Shown here: piece by piece, positions 1 to 7,440 of the stretch
Numbering within the stretch: position 1 is the first letter of the stretch
How the letters are laid out: each line of letters opens with the position of its first letter
From: Cryomorphaceae bacterium
GTDB taxonomy: Bacteria; Bacteroidota; Bacteroidia; Flavobacteriales; BACL11
DNA length: 31,312 nucleotides
NCBI GenBank assembly: GCA_949511925.1
Contig: CATEYX010000102.1
Span: forward strand, 1-31,312
Direction of reading: 5' to 3'
The notes under the pieces: generated by a model
Databases searched by the model: none
Seen by the model: only the letters and a program-made list of their open reading frames with translations
Told to the model about the DNA's origin: nothing
Translations under genes and position numbers: made by a program

Positions 1-885
1 ATGATATTACTAGATAATTGTCCTGTTTGCTCAGGCAGTAATTTATTAAAGAAATTAGACTGCATAGATCACTCGACATCTAAAGAGAAATTTACAATTG
101 TTTCATGTGAAACATGTGACTTTACCTTTACTAATCCAAGACCAAAAAATAATTCATTAGGAGAGTATTACAAGTCTGACATGTATATCTCACACACAAA
201 CAACACTAAAGGATTGTTTAATTGGATGTATCACACAGTAAGAAAATATGCTATTGGAACAAAATTAAATCTTCTTAAAAGAACATCAAAAAAGAAAAAT
301 CATCTTGATATTGGATGTGGGACAGGAGAATTCTTAAACGCTTGTAAAAGTGCTGGGTATAATACAAAAGGGATAGAACCTTCTAAATTAGCAAGGGAAC
401 AAGCAATCAAAAATTTCAATCTTTCAGTTAGTGAAAACACAAACTTAGATCAATTTCAAAAAAATCAATTTGATTCTCTAAGCATGTGGCATGTCATTGA
501 ACATATCCCTTCACTAAACAAAACAATAGAAGAGTTTAATAGAATACTTAGCATGAAAGGAAAAGTCATTATTGCCGTTCCTAATCACAAGAGCTGGGAC
601 GCAGATCACTATAAAGAGTTCTGGGCAGGGTGGGATGTACCAATTCATTTATGGCATTTTTCAAAGTCAAGTATTGAGAAATTATTTCTTAATCATAATT
701 TTAAGCTTACAGAAAAGAAGCCAATGTTATTTGACTCTTTTTATGTATCACTATTAAGTGAAGAGTTTAAAACTGGAAAAAAGAATTTTATAAACGGTTT
801 TATAATTGGCTTACTATCAAATATTTTTGGGATTCTTACAAAAAGGGGATGTTCGAGCATTATTTATGTGTTTGAGAAACAATAA
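1..885 (+). CDS. Class I SAM-dependent methyltransferase with N-terminal zinc-ribbon cysteines
   Basis: The 294-residue product carries two CxxC pairs near the N-terminus (CPVC at about 8-11, CETC at about 36-39), which suggests a small zinc-binding module. A Rossmann-fold SAM motif I follows (LDIGCGTGEF, about 102-111), with a downstream WHVIEHI stretch typical of Methyltransf_11/23-type enzymes. Such proteins often methylate sugars or small molecules in polysaccharide or natural-product loci, but nothing here identifies the substrate. A hydrophobic stretch near the C-terminus (FINGFIIGLLSNIFGIL) could touch the membrane. The ATG is the first base of the window, so a longer N-terminus upstream cannot be excluded, although a start about 8 residues before the first CxxC is normal for the family. 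No terminator hairpin is obvious in the 157 bases before the next gene. Confidence 0.85.
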   Translation: MILLDNCPVCSGSNLLKKLDCIDHSTSKEKFTIVSCETCDFTFTNPRPKNNSLGEYYKSDMYISHTNNTKGLFNWMYHTVRKYAIGTKLNLLKRTSKKKNHLDIGCGTGEFLNACKSAGYNTKGIEPSKLAREQAIKNFNLSVSENTNLDQFQKNQFDSLSMWHVIEHIPSLNKTIEEFNRILSMKGKVIIAVPNHKSWDADHYKEFWAGWDVPIHLWHFSKSSIEKLFLNHNFKLTEKKPMLFDSFYVSLLSEEFKTGKKNFINGFIIGLLSNIFGILTKRGCSSIIYVFEKQ

Positions 886-992
886 AAGCATTTTAAGCTA
901 TTTTAAGACAAGCAAACAGTATTACCAGAGTGAATGTCAAATAATTTAAGTTAGCCCATTTAGAGGTGTATATATAAATCGCTTAATATCAA

Positions 993-1026
993 TTGATTAT
1001 AGTTATAAGATAATATTGTATCTTTA
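993..1026 (+). promoter_or_regulatory. Bacteroidota-type promoter (TTG / TAnnTTTG-like)
   Basis: TTG at 993-995 is followed after 23 bases by TATCTTTA at 1019-1026, one mismatch from the Bacteroidota -7 consensus TAnnTTTG. The ATG at 1043 lies 16 bases further on, which gives a short leader. The -33 TTG sits inside a 10-base palindrome (ATCAATTGAT, 988-997). Confidence 0.55.
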
Positions 1027-1042
1027 CAGAAACAAAATAGAA

Positions 1043-2053
1043 ATGAAAAAAATCATAATAATACTTTTAATATTAATAAACTCAAATTACGGGTTTTCAC
1101 AATGCACACAAGCAACAGGGCTATACACAACAAATATTAATTATAATAATGCTTTAGCAAATTGGACACCTCTATCAAATGTCGATCATTATAAAATACA
1201 TTATAAAGTTTATGGATCATCAACATGGGGAAATTTAGGAAATATTGGAGGGCTAGACAGTGTCAGGAATCTTCCTTTACTACAGCCAAACACTACTTAT
1301 GAGTGGGAAATAATGTCATTTTGTGACTCAACAAACCAAATGGCTTCTATATGGTCAACAACAGATACTTTTACAACAGGAACATTTATCCCTTCAATAT
1401 TTAATCCAATTATTACAAATAGCATTGGGAACAATAATTGCAACACTCCAACAAATTTGTCCTTATATATAAGTCAATCATTAAACGAACCAGATATTGG
1501 CACATCAATAATTACTTCAGATGGGGGAAGTTTCAATATTCAAGCATTATCTACAGGGGATTCTGTAGGATACGCAATAATGAATACCAGTACACAAAAC
1601 ATATCAGCTACATTAAAAGCAGGAATTATTGCAGGACAAAACTATGCAACAATTAATTCATATGATAGCTCTGGAAACTTGATAGGATTCTTTGTTATAG
1701 AAAACGTGAATGGAGGAATAAAAGTAAGCTCAACATCAGCAAGTGATGGAAACAACTATACTAGCGGATTCACAAGTGAGGTGCATTTCACAAATTTATT
1801 TATCAATCCAAACATTAACGGCCCTTTACAATTTTATAGTGATATTCAGTCAGAACTTAGTCATCAAATTAATGATACAACAACAGTAATAATTAGCTGT
1901 ACTAGTTCAATTTTAGAAAATAGTACCGAAAATAATTTAAGTTTTGAAATTTATGATTTATTAGGCAAAAAAACAAAATATAAAGAAAATTCAGTTCTAA
2001 TATATAAGTATTCAAATGGGGAAATCAGAAAAATTATTACCCAAAGAAAATAG
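1043..2053 (+). CDS. Secreted fibronectin-III-like protein with a short T9SS-type C-terminal tail
   Basis: I chose the ATG at 1043, giving 336 residues, over the TTG at 1016, because it begins directly with a signal peptide (MKKIIIILLILINSNYGFSQ) and the promoter box overlaps the longer version. Residues about 20-115 read as a fibronectin type III domain (CTQATGLYTTNI, ANWTPL, YKIHYK, LLQPNTTYEWEI). The middle is a beta-rich region of unknown family. The last 36 or so residues (FEIYDLLGKK, then LIYKYSNGEIRKI) resemble a shortened T9SS sorting tail seen in marine Flavobacteriales, without the usual YPNP segment. The role is unknown; it is probably a surface or secreted protein exported through the T9SS. 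The gene stands alone, and its stop codon abuts the tRNA on the opposite strand. Confidence 0.7.
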   Translation: MKKIIIILLILINSNYGFSQCTQATGLYTTNINYNNALANWTPLSNVDHYKIHYKVYGSSTWGNLGNIGGLDSVRNLPLLQPNTTYEWEIMSFCDSTNQMASIWSTTDTFTTGTFIPSIFNPIITNSIGNNNCNTPTNLSLYISQSLNEPDIGTSIITSDGGSFNIQALSTGDSVGYAIMNTSTQNISATLKAGIIAGQNYATINSYDSSGNLIGFFVIENVNGGIKVSSTSASDGNNYTSGFTSEVHFTNLFINPNINGPLQFYSDIQSELSHQINDTTTVIISCTSSILENSTENNLSFEIYDLLGKKTKYKENSVLIYKYSNGEIRKIITQRK

Positions 2054-2127
2054 TGACCTAGGAGGGACTCGAACCCCCAACCGTCAGAGCCGAAATCTGA
2101 TATTCTATCCAGTTGAACTACTAGGCC
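2054..2127 (-). tRNA. tRNA-Arg (anticodon TCG)
   Basis: Read on the minus strand, the 74 bases fold as a full cloverleaf: acceptor stem GGCCTAG/CTAGGTC with one G-T wobble, D stem GTTC/GAAT, anticodon stem TCAGA/TCTGA with loop TTTCGGC (anticodon TCG, reading CGA), a 5-base variable loop, T stem GGGGG/CCCTC with TTCGAGT loop, and discriminator A. CCA is not encoded and must be added after transcription. The 3' end lies directly against the stop codon of the converging gene (2051-2053), with no spacer. Confidence 0.93.
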
Positions 2128-2134
2128 TAAAACG

Positions 2135-2163
2135 CAAAAGTAATCTTTAATTAAGTATTACAA
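2135..2163 (-). promoter_or_regulatory. Promoter of the tRNA-Arg gene
   Basis: On the minus strand, TTG (2163-2161) is followed after 18 bases by TACTTTTG (2142-2135), a perfect TAnnTTTG box. The tRNA 5' end begins 7 bases after it. The spacing fits the Bacteroidota housekeeping promoter, and this is the best-matching promoter in the window. Confidence 0.7.
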
Positions 2164-2219
2164 TTTTTTATCTATTAAGAAGTTATCTGATTGTATTATA
2201 GTATTATTGCTCTTAGATT

Positions 2220-4412
2220 ATGAAAAAACTATTCTTATTATTACTTCCATTATTTATTAACGCACAAGATGTACCAATTGGATATTGGAAAGATTACCAA
2301 TCATACACTAGCGCTAGCTACATAGCAGAAGCTGACAACAAAATTTATTGTGTAACTAATGGAGGACTATTTTACATCAACAAAGAAGACAACACAGTTA
2401 ACAGAATGTCAAAAGTAACAGGACTCTCTGATATTGGAATTAACCAAATTGCTTACGACCAAGATTCTAAAATTACTATTATTACTTATGAAAATTGTAA
2501 TATTGATCTAATAAAAAACAATCAAATTATTAATATTTCTGACATAAAACGAAAAGAAATAACTGGAAACAAGCTTATCAACAATATAATCATTAAAGAG
2601 AAAATAGCTTACCTATCGTGCACTTTTGGGTTGGTACTTCTTGATTTAGAAAATGAAGAAATAAAAGACACATATAAAATTGGTCAAAATGGTAATTTTG
2701 AAGAGATAAATAGCTGCGCCTTTAACATTAGTAATATTTTTGTAGCAACAGCAGGTGGCGTATATTACGCAGATAAAAACTCATCTAGTTTGTTTGACTT
2801 TAATAGCTGGATGTTGGATACAAATAGAACTGAAAATTATCAAAATATTTTCGCAATAGAAGATTCAATTTGGGTTGGAAACGGAAACTCTTTTTACAAT
2901 AAAAATTCTTTATTCCTAACAAATAATGATACCATACTAAAGTATAATAATCTTTTATTAAGTGCAGACACTATACTTAATAATCAGTTAGAAGATATTA
3001 ATTTTATTTATAATGATAGTGAAGGATATCTATGGGTAGCAGATGATAATAATGGGCTTTTAAAATTCATTAATTCCCAATATCAAGAAAGTTTTATACC
3101 AGAAGGCCCAATAAGAAATGAAATTTATAGCCTAGAATATGAAGACAACACGCTTTACATGTGCCATGGTGGGCATTCAAACTTTGGATTAAATTCATTA
3201 ATAGATGATGGAGTATCTTTTAAAAACACCACAGACACATGGATTAATAACAATAGATCGGAAATAGGTGGGGCTAGAGATATATTAGAAGTTGCAGTAA
3301 AAGATGACTATACATTCTATGCATCTTGGTATCATGGAATATCAAAAATGAAGGATGAAGATTTTATTGAGAAGTACGGATATAATAATACAAATGGGGT
3401 ATTAGACACAGTCTATTATTCCAATAATAGAATTAGAATTTCAGATATAAAGTTTGATGATGATGGGAATTTATGGGGATTAAGTTCAGAAGTTAACCAT
3501 CCACTATTTGTAAAAACTAAAAATGATGAGTGGTTCTCATTTAGTATGAATCAAAATAAAATTGGACTGTTTTTTGATGATTTAATAATAGATCAATTCA
3601 ACCAAAAATGGGGAGTAATTGGGCGATCAGGAGGACTCTTTGTTTATGATGAAAATAATACAATCTCTGACCCAAGTGATGACCAGTACAAAACAATTAA
3701 AAATACTGTAGGTCAGGGAAATCTACCATCAATGGAAGTCTATTCTATAGCTGAAGATTTAGATGGAGAAATCTGGGTAGGGACTGATAAGGGGATTGGT
3801 GTTTTCTATAATCCTTCAGCAATATTTTCTGGGGATAATTTTGATGCACAACAAATATTAATCACTGAAGGAGAATATGGTCAATATTTACTAAGTGAAG
3901 AAAAAATAAAATGTATCACAATAGATGGAGCAAACAGAAAATGGATTGGCACTGAAAAATCAGGAGTTTTTCTAATATCAGGTGATGGGATGGAAGAAAT
4001 TCTACATTTTACAACCAATAATAGCCCTCTGTTTTCAGATGATATTTATGATATTACAATAAACCCAACAAGTGGTGAAGTCTTTATTGGTACTGGAAAA
4101 GGACTCATCTCTTACCGTTCCGACGCAACAAAAGGAGCTACAACACAATCAACAACAAAAGTCTTCCCTAACCCCGTTAGAGAGACCTATAATGGCATAA
4201 TTTCAATAAGTGGACTAGTTACTGGTGCTAATATAAAAATTACTGATATAGATGGCAATTTAGTCTTTGAGGATTTTGCAAAAGGAGGGCAGGCGAGTTG
4301 GAACGGTAAGAATAAAAATGGAGACAGAGTATCTACTGGCGTATATCTAGTATTTAGTACCGACATAAATGGAGTAGAGAAAATAGTAAGTAAGATCTTG
4401 TTTATTCACTAA
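2220..4412 (+). CDS. porZ: PorZ-like T9SS component: beta-propeller protein with type A sorting domain
   Basis: The 730 residues begin with a signal peptide ending near INAQ. The opening of the mature protein (WKDYQSYTSASYIAEADNKI, then NKEDNTVNRMSKVTGLSDIG) matches the PorZ propeller family, which consists of two propellers related to those of two-component sensors. Propeller signatures recur later (YLWVADDNNGL about 264-274, EIWVGTDKGIGVF about 516-528, KWIGTEKSGVF about 574-584). The last 80 or so residues are a T9SS type A C-terminal domain (VFPNPVRE near 655, then a GVYLVF segment). In Porphyromonas, PorZ belongs to the cell-surface attachment complex that anchors T9SS cargo to lipopolysaccharide; the same role here is inferred. 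The stop overlaps the recO start by one base (TAATG). PorZ next to recO is, as I recall, a common arrangement in Flavobacteriales. Confidence 0.78.
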   Translation: MKKLFLLLLPLFINAQDVPIGYWKDYQSYTSASYIAEADNKIYCVTNGGLFYINKEDNTVNRMSKVTGLSDIGINQIAYDQDSKITIITYENCNIDLIKNNQIINISDIKRKEITGNKLINNIIIKEKIAYLSCTFGLVLLDLENEEIKDTYKIGQNGNFEEINSCAFNISNIFVATAGGVYYADKNSSSLFDFNSWMLDTNRTENYQNIFAIEDSIWVGNGNSFYNKNSLFLTNNDTILKYNNLLLSADTILNNQLEDINFIYNDSEGYLWVADDNNGLLKFINSQYQESFIPEGPIRNEIYSLEYEDNTLYMCHGGHSNFGLNSLIDDGVSFKNTTDTWINNNRSEIGGARDILEVAVKDDYTFYASWYHGISKMKDEDFIEKYGYNNTNGVLDTVYYSNNRIRISDIKFDDDGNLWGLSSEVNHPLFVKTKNDEWFSFSMNQNKIGLFFDDLIIDQFNQKWGVIGRSGGLFVYDENNTISDPSDDQYKTIKNTVGQGNLPSMEVYSIAEDLDGEIWVGTDKGIGVFYNPSAIFSGDNFDAQQILITEGEYGQYLLSEEKIKCITIDGANRKWIGTEKSGVFLISGDGMEEILHFTTNNSPLFSDDIYDITINPTSGEVFIGTGKGLISYRSDATKGATTQSTTKVFPNPVRETYNGIISISGLVTGANIKITDIDGNLVFEDFAKGGQASWNGKNKNGDRVSTGVYLVFSTDINGVEKIVSKILFIH

Positions 4413-5119
4413 TGAAGTATAAAAGCAGGGCTATTGCCCTAAGTTATTTAAAACAAGGAGAAAGCTCCATTATAGCAAAAATTTTTACTGAAGAAAAAGG
4501 AGTACAAAGTTTTATTGTAAAAGGAGTAAGAGCTAATAAATCAAAAAAAAAACTAGGGCATTTTCAACCACTTCAATTACTTAGTATCAATGCAACTCAT
4601 CTAACTAAAAACAGCCTGCAATACATTAGCGAAATTGCTTTAGAACACACACAAATTACTGATGGAATTGATATGAAAAAGAATTTTCTATCCATATTTG
4701 TTGCTGAAGTAATTTCAAAAGTTTTGTTAGAAACCGAAAAAGACAAAGCACTATTCAAATTTATGTGGGAGTTAAAAATTGACCTAAATAGTATAGAAAA
4801 AATTAATCCAAACTTTCCCATAATATTCTTAATTCGACTTTCAGAATACCTTGGTTTCTCACCCTCTAAAGAAGAAATAAATGGAGCATACTTTAATATG
4901 GAACTAGGCGGGTTTACAAACAACAATCAACAACTAAACTACTATATTGAAAAAGATAATTCAACCTACTTGAGAGAATTACTTGAAAATAAAGACATCA
5001 ATATTCCATATCAAAATAGAAATCAAATTTTATTGCATTTAATTCAATACTATAAATTACAACATCATGAGCTTAAAAATATGACCAGTCACTTAATTAT
5101 TGAATCATTAAGAACATGA
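4412..5119 (+). CDS. recO: DNA repair protein RecO
   Basis: The 235-residue product has the RecO N-terminal OB-fold signature (YKSRAIALSYLKQGESS, IAKIFTEEKG, FIVKGVR) followed by the helical C-terminal domain with the conserved LRLSEYLGFSP-like stretch (IRLSEYLGFSPS, about 142-153). RecO loads RecA on SSB-coated DNA with RecR in gap and double-strand break repair. The length is usual for the family. I see no cysteines, so the zinc-binding site found in some RecO proteins is absent. The gene is wedged between porZ (1-base overlap) and the TonB-dependent receptor (4-base ATGA overlap), which suggests translational coupling in one transcript despite unrelated functions. Confidence 0.92.
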   Translation: MKYKSRAIALSYLKQGESSIIAKIFTEEKGVQSFIVKGVRANKSKKKLGHFQPLQLLSINATHLTKNSLQYISEIALEHTQITDGIDMKKNFLSIFVAEVISKVLLETEKDKALFKFMWELKIDLNSIEKINPNFPIIFLIRLSEYLGFSPSKEEINGAYFNMELGGFTNNNQQLNYYIEKDNSTYLRELLENKDINIPYQNRNQILLHLIQYYKLQHHELKNMTSHLIIESLRT

Positions 5120-7431
5120 AGTATCTCGTAATAATACTAATTTCAATTAGTTTTAGAATTAGCGCACAAGAAATAACAATTTTAGATATCCTTACTCAAC
5201 AGCCAATAGAGGGAGTAAGTATAAGCTCAAATACTAACAATACAGGAGTAATCAGCAATAATAAAGGGACTAGCAAACTAGACTCGTTCAAAAGTATTGA
5301 CTCTTTAATAATTCAACATTTAGCATATCAAAATCTTAGGATAACAAAAAAGGACATTCAAAACAATAGTATCTTTTTGGTTTTAAAAACACATACTTTG
5401 GATAATGTAGAAATAAGCGATTCAAAGCAAAGTCACTTTAAAGAAACATCAATTTTCACAAAAATACATGCAATTAAAATTGCTAATGTTCAAAGTGCAC
5501 AGACTAGTGATTTACTAGAAAAAACTATGGGCTTAAGCATTCAAAAAAGTCAAAACGGAGGAGGGAGTCCAAACTTAAGAGGAATGGAAGCGAATAGGTT
5601 ATTAATAATTATTGATGGGATAGCGTTAAACAATACTATTTTTAGAAGTGGGCACCTTCAAAATATGTCAACAATTAATCCGTTTTTCTTAAATAGTGCT
5701 GAAGTATTGTTTGGTCCATCAGCAGTTGCATTTGGAAATGGAGCTATGGGTGGTGCAATTATTTTCACAACTAAACGCCCTAAAAATAATGGAGGACATC
5801 ATTTCGCACAACAGTACGAAAGCAGTTCAAAAGCCGTTTTCACTTCATTAACATCAAATTATAAACTAGGGAAAAGCATTAATATTAGTGGTTTTTCAAT
5901 AAAATCTTATGGCGATTTGAGGATGGGGAATAATAGAAAACATGGCTTTTCAAATTGGGGAAATGAATCAATAATAGCAGAAAATAATATACAAAAAGAA
6001 ACTGCATATCAACAAGCTGATTTCTTCCACAAAACCTTATTTCAATCAACAAAAAATAACTTTTTACTTTTTAATTCTCAGTTTTCTACATCATCAAATA
6101 TTAATCGATTTGATAAATTAAATGACCTAAAAGATGGAGAGAATAAATATCGCTATTGGTACTATGGCCCTCAAAGAAGGATGCTTCAAAGCGTACGACT
6201 AAAAAACTATAAGCACACTGTATTTTCTAATGAAGCAGTATTTACGGCTTCCTTTCAGGATGTTAAAGAATCCAGACACAAGCAAAAGCAAGGAGCCAAT
6301 TTATTAAATAACAGAACTGAGTCGCTTCAGATTTTTGATTTAAAGGCTGATGTATTAAAAAAAGTCAATAAGTTGAAAATAAACTATGGATTTGACTCTA
6401 GATTTCAACAATTAGAATCTACTGCAAACCTATCATCTAATAACAATATTTACTATAATACTAGTAGATATCCTAACGGAGGGACAAAGGTGCTTAATAA
6501 TGCTATATATCTACAACTAAATTATCAAGGTTTAAAAAATATAGATATACTTTTAGGAACTAGATATAATGTTAACTCATTATCTTCTAAATTCCGGGAT
6601 ACAACAAGTATACAATTACCATTTGATGAAATTCTAGTAGAAAACAAATCTTTTTCAAATTCAGTTCAAATGCAATATAAAGCTAGTAAGAATTTTACTT
6701 TCAATGCATCAATTTCAAATGGATTTAGAAATCCGAATACAGATGATATTGGTAAGATTTTTTCAAAGGATGATATTTCAGTTATATTGCCAAACAATAA
6801 ATTATCACCTGAAAAATCATTTAACTTTGAAACAGGGTTAGTAGCCAATTTCAAAAAACTAATCACTTTTCAATTACAAGTATTTCAAACCCAAATTATT
6901 GATGCTATTGAAAGAAGATATGCTAAATTAAATGGTAATGACTCTATCATTTATGATGGCGAAATGATGAGGGTAATGATGAATCAAAATATAGGAAGGG
7001 CTACTATTAGTGGAGTTAATTTTGCCTATCACATAAATCTGACAAAAAGACTCAGCCATAATAGTTCAATAAATATTTTAAAAGGAGAGACCAGCGATAA
7101 ACTGCCTTTAGCTCATATCCCACCAAAAAATATTATTAGTGAATTAAATTATAGTATAAGAAAGCAACTTATCAGCTTTAGTATACATTATAATGGGATT
7201 AAAAAAACTGAAGATTATGACCTCTCAGGTGTTGATAATCTGGAGGAAGCAACACAAATTGGCAATCCATCCTGGCACACCCTTAACTTAAAACACAAAA
7301 TAAACATTGATAAAAACTTAACTTTTATTACTGGTATTTATAACATTACAGACACCCATTACAAAACCTTTGGTTCAGGAATTAGTGCAAGTGGCAGGAA
7401 TTTTTCGCTATCTTTGCAAGCCAAATTTTAA
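5116..7431 (+). CDS. TonB-dependent outer-membrane receptor
   Basis: The 771 residues comprise a signal peptide (cleavage near ISAQ, about 18), a CarboxypepD_reg-like domain (about 19-95; ILDILTQQPIEGVSI), a plug domain (about 125-225; NLRGMEANRLLIIIDGI, then VLFGPSAVAFGNGAMGGAI) and a long beta-barrel ending in phenylalanine (SLQAKF), the usual outer-membrane assembly signal. Proteins of this size without a SusD partner usually take up metal chelates, haem or vitamins; the plug contains a GSPNLRG element of the cobalamin/iron receptor type, but the ligand cannot be read from sequence. The ATG overlaps the recO stop by 4 bases. No Fur-like or riboswitch element is visible upstream, which fits cotranscription with porZ and recO. 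Confidence 0.88.
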   Translation: MKYLVIILISISFRISAQEITILDILTQQPIEGVSISSNTNNTGVISNNKGTSKLDSFKSIDSLIIQHLAYQNLRITKKDIQNNSIFLVLKTHTLDNVEISDSKQSHFKETSIFTKIHAIKIANVQSAQTSDLLEKTMGLSIQKSQNGGGSPNLRGMEANRLLIIIDGIALNNTIFRSGHLQNMSTINPFFLNSAEVLFGPSAVAFGNGAMGGAIIFTTKRPKNNGGHHFAQQYESSSKAVFTSLTSNYKLGKSINISGFSIKSYGDLRMGNNRKHGFSNWGNESIIAENNIQKETAYQQADFFHKTLFQSTKNNFLLFNSQFSTSSNINRFDKLNDLKDGENKYRYWYYGPQRRMLQSVRLKNYKHTVFSNEAVFTASFQDVKESRHKQKQGANLLNNRTESLQIFDLKADVLKKVNKLKINYGFDSRFQQLESTANLSSNNNIYYNTSRYPNGGTKVLNNAIYLQLNYQGLKNIDILLGTRYNVNSLSSKFRDTTSIQLPFDEILVENKSFSNSVQMQYKASKNFTFNASISNGFRNPNTDDIGKIFSKDDISVILPNNKLSPEKSFNFETGLVANFKKLITFQLQVFQTQIIDAIERRYAKLNGNDSIIYDGEMMRVMMNQNIGRATISGVNFAYHINLTKRLSHNSSINILKGETSDKLPLAHIPPKNIISELNYSIRKQLISFSIHYNGIKKTEDYDLSGVDNLEEATQIGNPSWHTLNLKHKINIDKNLTFITGIYNITDTHYKTFGSGISASGRNFSLSLQAKF
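7409..7416 (+). promoter_or_regulatory. Possible internal -7 promoter box
   Basis: TATCTTTG, a perfect TAnnTTTG match, lies inside the last codons of the receptor gene, 24 bases before the ATG at 7441. No TTG at the expected distance was found, so this is a weaker call that may let the downstream gene be transcribed separately. Confidence 0.35.
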
Positions 7432-7440
7432 ACATTGATT

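Noticed and set aside
988..997. 10-base palindrome ATCAATTGAT as an operator
   Set aside because: It overlaps the -33 element of a promoter, but a short AT-rich palindrome is expected by chance and no second copy was seen.
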